Positions 55,112-63,336 of a stretch of DNA of 64,000 nt are shown piece by piece. How positions within the stretch are numbered: the stretch's first letter is position 1; the number at the start of each line of letters is the position of its first letter. Position numbers and translations under genes: made by a program. Origin of the DNA: PRO6 sp035565775 (GTDB taxonomy: Bacteria > Pseudomonadota > Alphaproteobacteria > Rhizobiales > Xanthobacteraceae). The stretch covers positions 1 to 64,000 of the forward strand of contig DATMRW010000025.1 in the NCBI GenBank assembly GCA_035565775.1, given 5' to 3'. The notes beneath the pieces were generated by a model. It ran no database searches. It worked only from the letters and a program-made list of their open reading frames with translations, and had not been told where the DNA came from.

Positions 55112-55551
55112 AGAAGCCGTGGCGCAGCGCCAACGTGGCCTGCATATAACAAGCGATCCGCAGATTGCCTAGCTCTATTTCAAAAGAAGCCGGGTAATTT
55201 TGTGAAATGTAAAAACCGTCAGAAAATCAATAGTTTGCGTATTGAGACTGCGACTCTGGTGAGAGCCATCGGCGCGCGGCAAGCCGGTTTTCGGGGCGGT
55301 TTTGGACCCCTGAAGCCGAATCTTCCCCCGAATCTTGCGCCGAATCCGGGGCGGATTCTTTAGTGGGCAGGGCGGATTCGGGTTCGGGGATCCCTGCGAA
55401 AAAGCTGATCGGGATTTTGAGCGGCGCAACGATGCACGATGCCGCGGGCGGCGAGGGTACGCCGCGCGAAGTATATTCGCGTTCAATGGAATGGTGCGAC
55501 GAGACGGGAAAGGGCTGAGCCGATTCAGCCAAAATGGGTCCGAAGACCAGA
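55112..55551. other. Intergenic region between tRNA-Asn and tRNA-Cys with a GANTC cluster
   Basis: About 440 bp with no convincing gene. ORFs running through the tRNA-Cys are not credible. Seven GANTC sites lie in 55252-55526, five of them within 62 bp (55318, 55330, 55342, 55354, 55375), including a short inverted repeat GAATCC/GGATTC. GANTC is the CcrM methylation site. Two tRNA genes flank it but I see no integrase or attachment repeat. Confidence 0.5.
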
Positions 55552-55625
55552 TGGAGGCCACGACCAGAATTGAACTGGTGTAAACGGTTTTGCAGACCGC
55601 TGCGTAACCACTCCGCCACGTGGCC
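55552..55625 (-). tRNA. tRNA-Cys (anticodon GCA)
   Basis: Minus strand, 74 nt with CCA. Acceptor GGCCACG / CGTGGCC, discriminator T, anticodon loop CTGCAAA in a GCGGT/ACCGT stem (anticodon GCA), T-arm CCAGT-TCAATTC-TGGTC region. Reads UGC/UGU. Confidence 0.94.
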
Positions 55626-55752
55626 CCATTGGCGCAAACCCCTACAGACAATCAGCCACTTAAGCAACAGCGTTCGCGCTTTTTCCTCGCCAATCTGGAG
55701 TTCAGGCTTTTGAAATCGCCGCGATTGTATGGTCACAGGCAGCCAGGCGGCC

Positions 55753-56376
55753 TCAATCGTGGCTGATTGGCCCGCACCAGCCGGGCAGATAGTTGCTGTC
55801 CTGATTCTTCGCCTCGGTGAGCGCCAGTTCCAGCGCGCGCTCAAAATCCTTCTCGACGACCGAGCGCTTGATTCGCCGGCGCAAAAAGTCCGCCCAGAGG
55901 AACTCGCTGAAGGGGGTGGTATCCTTGGCATAGCCGCCGGCGCGGCGCAGCGCCCCGGCCAGTGAGCGGAAGGGATCATCAACGAGGTCGGGAATCGCGG
56001 TCGGAATATCGGTGTAACCGCGGCGTTTGCCCTCGTCGTCGAAGGGATGCATCCAGCTCCGGTTGTCCAGCACCACCCAAAATGCATCCTTGGCGAGGTG
56101 GCTGAGGTCGCTGATCACGGTGATCAGAACGTCTTGCACTCCCTCTTCATGCAGGGCGCGGGCGAGGTGGTGATGGTCGATGACATAAGGGCGCTTCTTT
56201 GGCCCGAGCACTACCGGAATCATGTGGTGGCCGAGGAACTCGATATCCTTGTTGCCGGACAGTTCGCGCCAGCGTTTCCGCTTGCCGGCCACTTCCCGCA
56301 TCCCGACGGTGATCTGGGTCGGGCGGAGGTCGTCGATCGGGGTCGGCCGGACGACGGGCTCGCGAACGACGTTCAT
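55753..56376 (-). CDS. ParB-like nuclease-domain protein (ParBc_2 type)
   Basis: A 207-residue protein starting MNVVREPVVRPTPIDDLRPT (ATG 56376). It resembles the putative ParB-like nuclease family: a 'PIDDLRPTQ' start, a core with VIDHHHLARALHEEGV (residues about 65-80), and a helical C-terminal part (DFLRRRIKRSVVEKDFERAL). The His-rich core is diagnostic. It is not the chromosome-segregation ParB: there is no parA neighbour and no HTH. The substrate is unknown. It is divergent from pcm. Confidence 0.8.
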   Translation of the reverse strand: MNVVREPVVRPTPIDDLRPTQITVGMREVAGKRKRWRELSGNKDIEFLGHHMIPVVLGPKKRPYVIDHHHLARALHEEGVQDVLITVISDLSHLAKDAFWVVLDNRSWMHPFDDEGKRRGYTDIPTAIPDLVDDPFRSLAGALRRAGGYAKDTTPFSEFLWADFLRRRIKRSVVEKDFERALELALTEAKNQDSNYLPGWCGPISHD

Positions 56377-56692
56377 GGTGTAACGGCCCTCCGGGGAGCG
56401 GCCCCTGCCAGAGGTCGCTGTCGAACCGAAACTGCGGAGGGCGGCCTTTGTTCCGTGCGGTTTCCCGGAAGGCGGATCAGCGCCGGGCCGGAAAGCGCTT
56501 CGCCGCATGGCCTCGGCGCGGCTTGCGATGTAGTTTGGCCGGAACGTCGATGGAGCAGCTCATCGCAATGTTCGCGACTGGCGCGAGAGGGCGTCCGGTC
56601 ATAAACAGTGGAGAGGTGCGCGGTGCTGTTGCATCGGACACATGGAGGCCCTAGTTGGCCTCCAATAGGCCATTTGTCTTGAGGGAAACTTA
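56377..56692. other. Divergent intergenic region ParB-like / pcm
   Basis: About 316 bp. A hairpin TGGAGGCC-CTAGTT-GGCCTCCA spans 56643-56664, some 29 bp before the pcm ATG. No small gene is supported. Confidence 0.4.
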
Positions 56693-57364
56693 ATGTCGAG
56701 CTTTGCTGCCGCGCGTCAGAAAATGGTTGATGGTCAGATCCGCCCGGCCGATGTGACCGATATTCGGATCATCGGCGCGATGCTGGCGACGCCCCGTGAG
56801 GCATTTTTGCCCGAGCCGCTGCGGGCGATGGCCTATCTCGACCTCAATGTGGAACTGCCCGTGACCAAGCCGGGCGCCGCGCCGCGCTATCTGATCAGCC
56901 CGGTCGTGATCGCGCGCCTCCTACAGGCCGCCTCTGTCACCGCGACCGACAATGTCCTCGTGGTCGGCTGCGCCACTGGATACACGGCGGCGATCGCCGC
57001 CAAGCTCGCCGGTTCGGTGGTGGCCACCGAGAGCGACGCCGCGCTGGTGGCTCAGGCGCGGGAAGCGCTCGCGGCGGTCGGGTGCGGGCATGTGCAGGTC
57101 GAGCAGGCTGAGCCGGCGGATGGCTTCATTGGCGCCGCCCAGTACGACGTGATCATCTTTGACGGGGCGACCGAAGTCGTTCCCACCAAGCTTTACGACC
57201 AGCTCGGCGAGGGCGGCAGGCTCGCCGGTGTTTTCGCGACGCAGAGCCCGGCGCGTGCAATGCTGGTGACGCGCTCCCAGGATGATTTTGGCAGCCGGGT
57301 GCTCTTCGACATCTCCACGCCAGTCCTGCCGGGCATGAATCGAGCAGCCCAGTTTGTCTTCTAG
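56693..57364 (+). CDS. pcm: Protein-L-isoaspartate O-methyltransferase family protein
   Basis: Repairs isoaspartyl residues by SAM-dependent methylation, in the classic form. 223 residues. An N-terminal MVDGQIRPADVTDIRIIGAM is followed by the alphaproteobacterial core FLPEPLRAMAYLD and the SAM-binding loop VLVVGCATGYTAAIAAKLA near residue 88 (the usual GSGYQ reads CATGYT), then acidic VVATESDAALV and VIIFDGATEVVP. This diverged form is common near tolC in rhizobia, and whether it repairs isoaspartate is unproven. GAGGGAAAC precedes the ATG. Confidence 0.85.
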   Translation: MSSFAAARQKMVDGQIRPADVTDIRIIGAMLATPREAFLPEPLRAMAYLDLNVELPVTKPGAAPRYLISPVVIARLLQAASVTATDNVLVVGCATGYTAAIAAKLAGSVVATESDAALVAQAREALAAVGCGHVQVEQAEPADGFIGAAQYDVIIFDGATEVVPTKLYDQLGEGGRLAGVFATQSPARAMLVTRSQDDFGSRVLFDISTPVLPGMNRAAQFVF

Positions 57365-57593
57365 GATGGGTTGTTAATGGAAGGCCCTCATGATTTGAGC
57401 GAATTTTCAAACAGTGTGGCTGAGTTACGTCAGCGGGCGAGTTTTGGATATCCGGCGTATTTTAGGGTATCGGGTTTGCTAAGTGCCGCATATTATGTGG
57501 GAACACATTCGACCGAGCGACAAGGCTGACAAAGCTAAATGGTTGGCGGCTATCGAGAGGTCGCACGCCGCTTATGGGTCGGGGAAGAGTGGT

Positions 57594-59000
57594 GTGAGTA
57601 AGGTGGGACATTTGAATAAGGCATTTGGGGCGGTAGCGGCTGCGGCCATTCTTTGTTTGGGTCACTCGGTTGCCCAGGCGGAGACGATCGAGGGCGCGCT
57701 GGTTCGGGCCTACAAGAACAATCCGCAGCTGAACGCCCAGCGCGCCAATGTGCGCGCGGTCGACGAAAACGTTCCGCAGGCCCTCTCGGGATACCGTCCG
57801 CGGGTTGCGATCACGGCGTCGGGCGGCCCGCAATATTCTGAGGTGACCACCAGTTCGGCAGGGCCGGGATCGCCGACCGCTTCGGTTCAGGGTTGGACCA
57901 CGCAGCGCAGCATCGGGCTCGCTGCGACCCAGACGCTGTTCAACGGGTTCCAGACGGCCAACCGCACCCGCGCTGCCGAGAGTCAGGTTTCGGCGGCGCG
58001 TGAAGGCCTGCGGGTGCTTGAGCAGACGGTTCTGCTCTCCGCGGCCACGGTTTACATGGACTATCTGCGGGACTCGGCGATTGTTGAAGTGCAGCGCAGC
58101 AACGTGCGCGTGCTGGAGCAGACGCTGAAGCAGACCCGCGACCGCTTCAATGTCGGCGAAGTGACACGCACCGACGTTGCGCAGTCGGAGGCCCAGCTCG
58201 CGGCGGGCCGCACCCAGCAGCTTACCGCCGAGTCGAACCTCACGACGACGCGCTCGAACTATCGCCGGATCATCGGGAACGAACCGAGCCAGCTTGCGCC
58301 GGGCTCGCCCGTCGACCGCTTCCTGCCGAAGACGCTCGCCGCGGCAACCGATGTCACGCTCACGGAAAACCCGAACGTGACCGCAGCAATGTTCGGCATC
58401 GACGTCAGCCACCTTCAGGTCAAGATCAACGAGGGCGCGCTGTTCCCGACCGTTGCCGTCCAGGCCAACGTTCAGCAGAATTGGGAGCCGACCATTGCCA
58501 CGCCACGCCAGTTCTCCGCTGGCCTGACCGCGCAGGTATCGGTGCCGATCTATCAGGGCGGCGGCGAATACGCCTTGATCCGCCAGTCAAAGGAAACTCT
58601 GGCCCAGCAGCGCCTCAATCTTGAGCAGGTCCGCGACCAGTCGCGCGCGACGCTGACGCAGGCGTGGGGGCAGGCGGTGGCAGCCAAGGCGCAGGTCACC
58701 TCGGCACAGGCCCAGGTTGAGGCTTCCGAGATCGCCCTGAACGGCGTCCGCGAGGAAGCGCGGGCGGGCCAGCGCACGACGCTGGACGTCCTGAACGCCC
58801 AGCAGGCGCTGGTCAACGCGCGCGTTGCGCTCGTCACCGCCCAGCATGACCGGGTTGTCGCCTCGTATAACGTGCTGAGCGCAATCGGCCGCCTGTCGCC
58901 GCAGGTCCTGAAGCTGCCAACCGAGGTCTACGATCCGAAGGTCCACTACCATCAGGTTCGTGACAGTTGGGGCGGCGTACGTACGCCTGACGGCCGCTAA
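57594..59000 (+). CDS. tolC: TolC-family outer-membrane efflux protein
   Basis: Outer-membrane channel of type I secretion and efflux. 468 residues from GTG 57594, chosen because GGGGAAGAG lies upstream and the N-terminus is then a normal signal peptide (ending VAQA, about residue 29). Upstream ATGs (57483, 57495) would add an unusual 33-37 residues. The body has TIEGALVRAYKNNPQLNAQRANV, YRPRVAITASGG, and two OEP repeats with long helices (TVLLSAATVYMDYL, ARAGQRTTLDVLNAQQALVNA). Codon use is normal. It follows pcm by about 229 bp and a good terminator ends it. Confidence 0.9.
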   Translation: MSKVGHLNKAFGAVAAAAILCLGHSVAQAETIEGALVRAYKNNPQLNAQRANVRAVDENVPQALSGYRPRVAITASGGPQYSEVTTSSAGPGSPTASVQGWTTQRSIGLAATQTLFNGFQTANRTRAAESQVSAAREGLRVLEQTVLLSAATVYMDYLRDSAIVEVQRSNVRVLEQTLKQTRDRFNVGEVTRTDVAQSEAQLAAGRTQQLTAESNLTTTRSNYRRIIGNEPSQLAPGSPVDRFLPKTLAAATDVTLTENPNVTAAMFGIDVSHLQVKINEGALFPTVAVQANVQQNWEPTIATPRQFSAGLTAQVSVPIYQGGGEYALIRQSKETLAQQRLNLEQVRDQSRATLTQAWGQAVAAKAQVTSAQAQVEASEIALNGVREEARAGQRTTLDVLNAQQALVNARVALVTAQHDRVVASYNVLSAIGRLSPQVLKLPTEVYDPKVHYHQVRDSWGGVRTPDGR

Positions 59001-59019
59001 GCCGATCTGAAATTTATTG

Positions 59020-59048
59020 GCCGCGCGGCTTTGTCGCGCGGCTTTTTT
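59020..59048 (+). terminator. Rho-independent terminator of tolC
   Basis: A perfect 8-bp stem (GCCGCGCG / CGCGCGGC) with loop GCTTTGT is followed by TTTTTT. Confidence 0.9.
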
Positions 59049-59058
59049 CTGCCCAATC

Positions 59059-59201
59059 GACTCTCCGGGCATCGGCGGTCGCGTTCGTGTTTCTCCTTCG
59101 GATAGCGATGGTGCCAAGAAAGCCGGTCGGGTTCGGTCGGGCTTTGCTTGCAATCGATCTGTTCCGTGCCATACCGTTTGAAGCTGGTTGCGACACGATT
59201 C
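59059..59201. promoter_or_regulatory. GANTC sites upstream of popZ
   Basis: Two CcrM-type GANTC sites, GACTC at 59059 and GATTC at 59197, lie in the tolC-popZ intergenic region (59001-59308). The second is 108 bp before the popZ ATG. The rest of this 308-bp gap holds the tolC terminator and no other gene. The sites suggest, but do not prove, cell-cycle control. Confidence 0.4.
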
Positions 59202-59308
59202 GCAGGAACGGTTAACGAACCAAGAGTAACAATTGCTTTGCCGCAGCGCCGGGACGGGGACGATCATCGGCGGGATCGGGCAAAGGCGTCGACGACGCGG
59301 AGCCAAAC

Positions 59309-60028
59309 ATGACGCAATCTGCGAAGGTCGTGAACTCCAAGGGGCAGGAGCCCTCCATGGAGGAGATTTTGGCATCGATCAGGCGCATCATCGCTGACGA
59401 TGAGAGCCCGGCAGCTCCTGCCGCCAAGCAGGCACCAGCCGATCCGAAGCCGCAGCCTCCGCCCGCAGCCCCGGTTGCGCCTGCTCCTGCCGCCGATGCG
59501 TCGGCGGCCAACAGTCAGGACGACATCGATGCGCTGTTCGCGTCGATGGAATCGGCACCCGGGGCCGAGGCTGCGCCAGAGCCGGCACCGGCCGATGATG
59601 TTTTGGAACTTACGGAAGAAATGGCTGTATCGGAAGAAACCGCCCAGAGCGCCCTCAACGCGGATGACGTCGAGTTCACCGAGCCGGCGGGTTCCGACAC
59701 TGTTCCGTCGGCGCCGAGCGATTTCGGCGCCCCGAGCTTTGCCACACGCGAGACCGCGTCGCGCTTCGACAACCAGAATGGCATTTCCGCAAGCGGATTG
59801 AACAGTTCCCCCATGAATACCATGCTGTCGCAGCAGACGGCGTCGGCCGTCGAGTCCGCCTTCAACAATCTGGCCAGCACCGTGCTGACGAACAACGCCC
59901 GCACCCTCGAGGACCTCGTCAAGGAAATGCTGCGGCCGATGCTCAAGTCCTGGCTCGACGACAATCTGCCGACGCTGGTCGAGCGGATCGTCCGCAACGA
60001 GATCGAGCGGGTCTCGCGCGGCCGCTGA
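59309..60028 (+). CDS. popZ: Polar organizing protein PopZ (DUF2497)
   Basis: PopZ forms the polar matrix that anchors ParB-parS and other cell-cycle proteins in alphaproteobacteria. 239 residues. Order of parts: an N-terminal helix PSMEEILASIRRIIADDE (residues 14-31), a long Pro/Ala/Asp/Glu-rich disordered linker (about 32-130), then the C-terminal oligomerisation helices TLEDLVKEMLRPMLKSWLDD and NEIERVSRGR. Its place immediately before valS matches the conserved alphaproteobacterial arrangement. No signal or membrane segment. Two GANTC sites lie upstream. Confidence 0.92.
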   Translation: MTQSAKVVNSKGQEPSMEEILASIRRIIADDESPAAPAAKQAPADPKPQPPPAAPVAPAPAADASAANSQDDIDALFASMESAPGAEAAPEPAPADDVLELTEEMAVSEETAQSALNADDVEFTEPAGSDTVPSAPSDFGAPSFATRETASRFDNQNGISASGLNSSPMNTMLSQQTASAVESAFNNLASTVLTNNARTLEDLVKEMLRPMLKSWLDDNLPTLVERIVRNEIERVSRGR

Positions 60029-60126
60029 GGCCGGGGGCGGTGTAGGCTGTAGTTTTCTGGCTCGTGTGCCGGGGCCGATTTCTCCCGTCCTTTTCCGGCC
60101 TGGGTGCTCAGGTCTGCATGATTATT

Positions 60127-60163
60127 GTCCATGCCTGCTCCAGCCGGCATGGGCTTGTTCTTT
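60127..60163 (+). terminator. Probable terminator of popZ
   Basis: A stem of about nine pairs (GTCCATGCC / GGCATGGGC with a G-U) and a 10-nt loop is followed by TTGTTCTTT, about 100 bp after popZ. Confidence 0.6.
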
Positions 60164-60326
60164 GATGGATCGCACGGCGCAGACGGCCGGGACGTCAGGC
60201 CCGAAAATCGCTGCACTTGCCGTTCAGGTTTACCTCAAGCCACGTCCGCGGCATTGTTTCCGGCGAAGCTGTTTCCCCTCCGTCAGAAAATGCTCTAAGT
60301 GGAACGGTCCGCAGCAGAATGTGGGG

Positions 60327-60345
60327 GATCCGGCATTGCCGGATC
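60327..60345. repeat. Perfect inverted repeat in the valS leader
   Basis: GATCCGGCATTGCCGGATC is a 9-bp inverted repeat around one central T, centred 68 bp before the valS ATG. It could be a hairpin or operator; no regulator is indicated. Confidence 0.6.
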
Positions 60346-60403
60346 GAGCGACCCGTTCGCGCTGTGAGGACTGCCATGCCTCCAAGCTGTTGACCCGTTT
60401 GAC

Positions 60404-63268
60404 ATGATTGAAAAGACCTATCAGCCGAGTGATATCGAAAGCCGTGTCGGCCGCCAGTGGGAAGAGGCGGGCGCGTTCCGTGCAGGCCGTCCGGGCCGTG
60501 AGACGGCGGAGCCCTATACTATTGTCATTCCGCCGCCGAACGTCACCGGCTCGCTGCACATGGGGCATGCGCTCAACAATACGCTGCAGGACGTGCTGTG
60601 CCGCTTCGAGCGCATGCGCGGCCGCGATGTGCTGTGGCAGCCGGGCACCGACCATGCGGGCATCGCGACCCAGATGGTGGTCGAGCGGCAGCTTGCCGAG
60701 CGCAAGGAGCCGGGCCGCCGCGATATGGGCCGGCAAAAGTTCCTCGACCGCGTGTGGAAGTGGAAAGCCGAATCCGGCGGCGTCATAGTCAACCAGCTCA
60801 AGCGGCTCGGCGCGTCGTGCGACTGGTCGCGCGAACGCTTTACGATGGACGAGGGCTTGTCGCGCGCCGTCGCCAAGGTGTTCGTTCGTCTCTATGAGGA
60901 AGGCCTGATCTATAAGGACAAGCGGCTGGTCAACTGGGACCCGAAACTTCTGACCGCGATCTCGGATCTCGAGGTCCAGCAGGTCGAGGTCAAGGGCAGC
61001 CTGTGGCACCTGCGCTATCCGCTGGAAGGCAAGACCTTCGATCCGGAAGATCCTTCGAGCTTCATCGTGGTCGCGACAACCCGGCCGGAGACGATGCTCG
61101 GTGACACCGCGGTTGCGGTGAACCCGGAGGATGACCGCTACCGGCATCTGGTCGGCAAGCACATCATTCTGCCGCTGGTCGGCCGCCGCATCCCGATCGT
61201 CGCCGATGAATATTCGGACCCGGAAAAGGGCTCGGGCGCGGTGAAGATCACGCCGGCGCACGACTTCAACGACTTTGAGGTCGGCCGTCGCCATCACCTG
61301 CCGCAGATCAACGTGCTCGACATCGAGGGGCGTCTGTCGCTCGAGGAAAACACCGACTACAAGCACGGGCTCCCGGCCAATTCGAGCTATCTGATCGAGG
61401 AGTTGCACGGCGTCGAGCGCTTCGCCGCGCGCAAGATGATCGTCGAGCGCCTCGATAACTTCGGCTTCCTCGAAAAGATCGAGCCGAACACGCACATGGT
61501 GCCGCACGGCGACCGTTCGGGCGTGGTGATCGAGCCGTTCCTGACCGACCAGTGGTATGTCGACGCAAAGACCCTTGCGGAGCCGGCGATCGCCGCCGTC
61601 CGCAGCGGCGAGACGACCTTTGTGCCGAAGAACTGGGAGAAGACCTACTTCGACTGGATGGAGAACATCCAGCCGTGGTGCATTTCGCGCCAGCTCTGGT
61701 GGGGCCATCAGATTCCGGCCTGGTACGGGCCGGACGGCAAGGTGTTCGTCGCCGAGACCGAGGAAGAGGCGATCGGCAAGGCGCTCGGCTACTATGTCGA
61801 GCAGGAAGTCATCACGGTCGAGCAGGGCCGCGAGATGGCGCTCGACCGCAACAAGCGCGAGGGCTTCATCACCCGCGACGAGGACGTGCTCGACACCTGG
61901 TTCTCCTCGGCGCTGTGGCCGTTCTCGACGCTCGGCTGGCCCGACGACACCCGCGACGTCGAGCGTTACTACCCGACCAACGTGCTGGTGACGGGCTTTG
62001 ACATCATCTTCTTCTGGGTCGCCCGGATGATGATGATGGGCCTGCACTTCATGAAGGACGTGCCGTTCCCGACCGTCTACATCCACGCCCTCGTCCGCGA
62101 CGAGAAGGGCGCGAAGATGTCGAAGTCGAAGGGCAACGTCATCGATCCGCTCAACCTGATCGACGAGTATGGCGCGGACGCGCTGCGCTTCACGCTGACC
62201 GCGATGGCGGCGCAGGGCCGCGACATCAAGCTCGCGACCAACCGCGTCGAAGGCTACCGCAATTTCGCGACCAAGCTCTGGAACGCCTGCCGTTTCGCCG
62301 AAATGAACGGCTGCGTGATGCCGGCTGGGTTCGGGCCGACCAAGGCCAAGCTCACGCTCAATCGCTGGATCGCGCATGAAACCAGCATCGCCGGCCGGGA
62401 AGTGACCGAGGCGCTGGAAGCCTATCGCTTCAACGACGCAGCCAATGCGATCTATCGTTTCGTCTGGAACGTGTACTGCGACTGGTATCTCGAACTCGCA
62501 AAGCCGGTGCTCACCGGCGCCGAAGGCGATGCCAAGAACGAGACGCGGGCGATGGTCGCCTGGGTGCGCGACGAGATTTTGAAGCTGCTGCACCCGTTCA
62601 TGCCGTTCATCACCGAGGAACTGTGGGCGGTGACCGCGCCGCGCAGCGGGCTGCTGACGCTGGCTGACTGGCCGCTCCGCGCGCAGGCAACCGTGGCCGA
62701 GAGCGGCCTTGTGAGCTTGATGGCCGGCGACCCGCTGGCGGTCGTTCCGGCGGCGGTAGCTGCCGAGCCGGAGCTGTTCAGCGATCCCAAGGCTGAGGCC
62801 GAAATCGGTTGGGTCGTCGATCTCGTCACCGCGATCCGTTCGCTGCGGGCCGAGATGAACATACCGCCGGCGACGCTGATCCCGATCAATCTCGTGGGCG
62901 TCTCGGAGGAGACGGCGGCGCGTGCCAAGCGCTGGCATGAGATGATCGGCCGGCTCGCCCGCGTCGAAAGCATCTCGATCGAACCGACCGTGCCGAGGGG
63001 AGCCGTGCAGTTGCTGGTCCGCGGCGATGTCGTGGCGCTGCCGCTCAAGGGCGTGATCGATCTTGCCGCCGAGCAGGCGCGACTCGACAAGGAAGCGCAG
63101 AAGGTCGAAGCCGACATCAAGCGCGTCGATGCCAAGCTCGGCAATGTCGACTTCCTGTCGCGCGCGCCCGAGGAGGTGATCGACGAGCAGCGCGAGAAGC
63201 GCGCCGACGCCGAGGCGCGGCGGGAAAAGATCCGCGAGGCGCTCGAGCGGCTCAAGGCCGTGATCTGA
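60404..63268 (+). CDS. valS: Valyl-tRNA synthetase
   Basis: Charges tRNA-Val. 954 residues, normal for the family. Class I motifs: HIGH as HMGH at residues 52-55 (VTGSLHMGHALNN), the editing domain (about 180-340), and KMSKS at 571-575 (GAKMSKSKGNVIDP). The anticodon-binding domain begins with NRWIAHETS-type text near residue 650, and the C-terminal coiled coil (about 885-954, rich in Lys/Glu/Arg) contacts tRNA. Intact from start to stop; a terminator follows. Confidence 0.97.
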   Translation: MIEKTYQPSDIESRVGRQWEEAGAFRAGRPGRETAEPYTIVIPPPNVTGSLHMGHALNNTLQDVLCRFERMRGRDVLWQPGTDHAGIATQMVVERQLAERKEPGRRDMGRQKFLDRVWKWKAESGGVIVNQLKRLGASCDWSRERFTMDEGLSRAVAKVFVRLYEEGLIYKDKRLVNWDPKLLTAISDLEVQQVEVKGSLWHLRYPLEGKTFDPEDPSSFIVVATTRPETMLGDTAVAVNPEDDRYRHLVGKHIILPLVGRRIPIVADEYSDPEKGSGAVKITPAHDFNDFEVGRRHHLPQINVLDIEGRLSLEENTDYKHGLPANSSYLIEELHGVERFAARKMIVERLDNFGFLEKIEPNTHMVPHGDRSGVVIEPFLTDQWYVDAKTLAEPAIAAVRSGETTFVPKNWEKTYFDWMENIQPWCISRQLWWGHQIPAWYGPDGKVFVAETEEEAIGKALGYYVEQEVITVEQGREMALDRNKREGFITRDEDVLDTWFSSALWPFSTLGWPDDTRDVERYYPTNVLVTGFDIIFFWVARMMMMGLHFMKDVPFPTVYIHALVRDEKGAKMSKSKGNVIDPLNLIDEYGADALRFTLTAMAAQGRDIKLATNRVEGYRNFATKLWNACRFAEMNGCVMPAGFGPTKAKLTLNRWIAHETSIAGREVTEALEAYRFNDAANAIYRFVWNVYCDWYLELAKPVLTGAEGDAKNETRAMVAWVRDEILKLLHPFMPFITEELWAVTAPRSGLLTLADWPLRAQATVAESGLVSLMAGDPLAVVPAAVAAEPELFSDPKAEAEIGWVVDLVTAIRSLRAEMNIPPATLIPINLVGVSEETAARAKRWHEMIGRLARVESISIEPTVPRGAVQLLVRGDVVALPLKGVIDLAAEQARLDKEAQKVEADIKRVDAKLGNVDFLSRAPEEVIDEQREKRADAEARREKIREALERLKAVI

Positions 63269-63281
63269 GCCAGCAGAAACG

Positions 63282-63311
63282 AAAAGGGGCGCACACGGTG
63301 CTCCCCTTTTT
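63282..63311. terminator. Bidirectional terminator between valS and the GGDEF gene
   Basis: A stem AAAAGGGG(C)GCAC / GTGC(T)CCCCTTTT with one mismatch and a three-base loop has A/T runs on both sides; it lies between convergent genes. Confidence 0.8.
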
Positions 63312-63336
63312 CATGTCCGCTGTTAGATGTCCGCAG

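Larger units (their letters stand above)
60029..60403. other. Intergenic region popZ-valS
   Basis: About 375 bp. It contains a terminator-like hairpin (60127-60163) and a perfect 9+1+9 inverted repeat at 60327-60345. No gene is supported. Confidence 0.45.

Noticed and set aside
55037..55625. tRNA genes as an integration site of a mobile element
   Set aside because: No integrase, no att repeat of a tRNA end and no foreign codon use next to the tRNAs.
55175..56087. Minus-strand frames through the tRNA-Cys gene
   Set aside because: They translate tRNA-Cys and the GANTC cluster and overlap the ParB-like gene in another frame.
57483..57593. N-terminal extension of TolC
   Set aside because: The frame stays open to an ATG at 57483, but the extension has no signal-like character and no ribosome site; GTG 57594 gives a normal signal peptide.
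59197..59236. CtrA-type site (TTAAC) before popZ
   Set aside because: Only a half site TTAAC is seen; the full TTAA-N7-TTAA spacing is not present.
60230..62938. A 902-codon open frame opposite valS
   Set aside because: Antisense shadow; HMGH and KMSKS on the plus strand are decisive.
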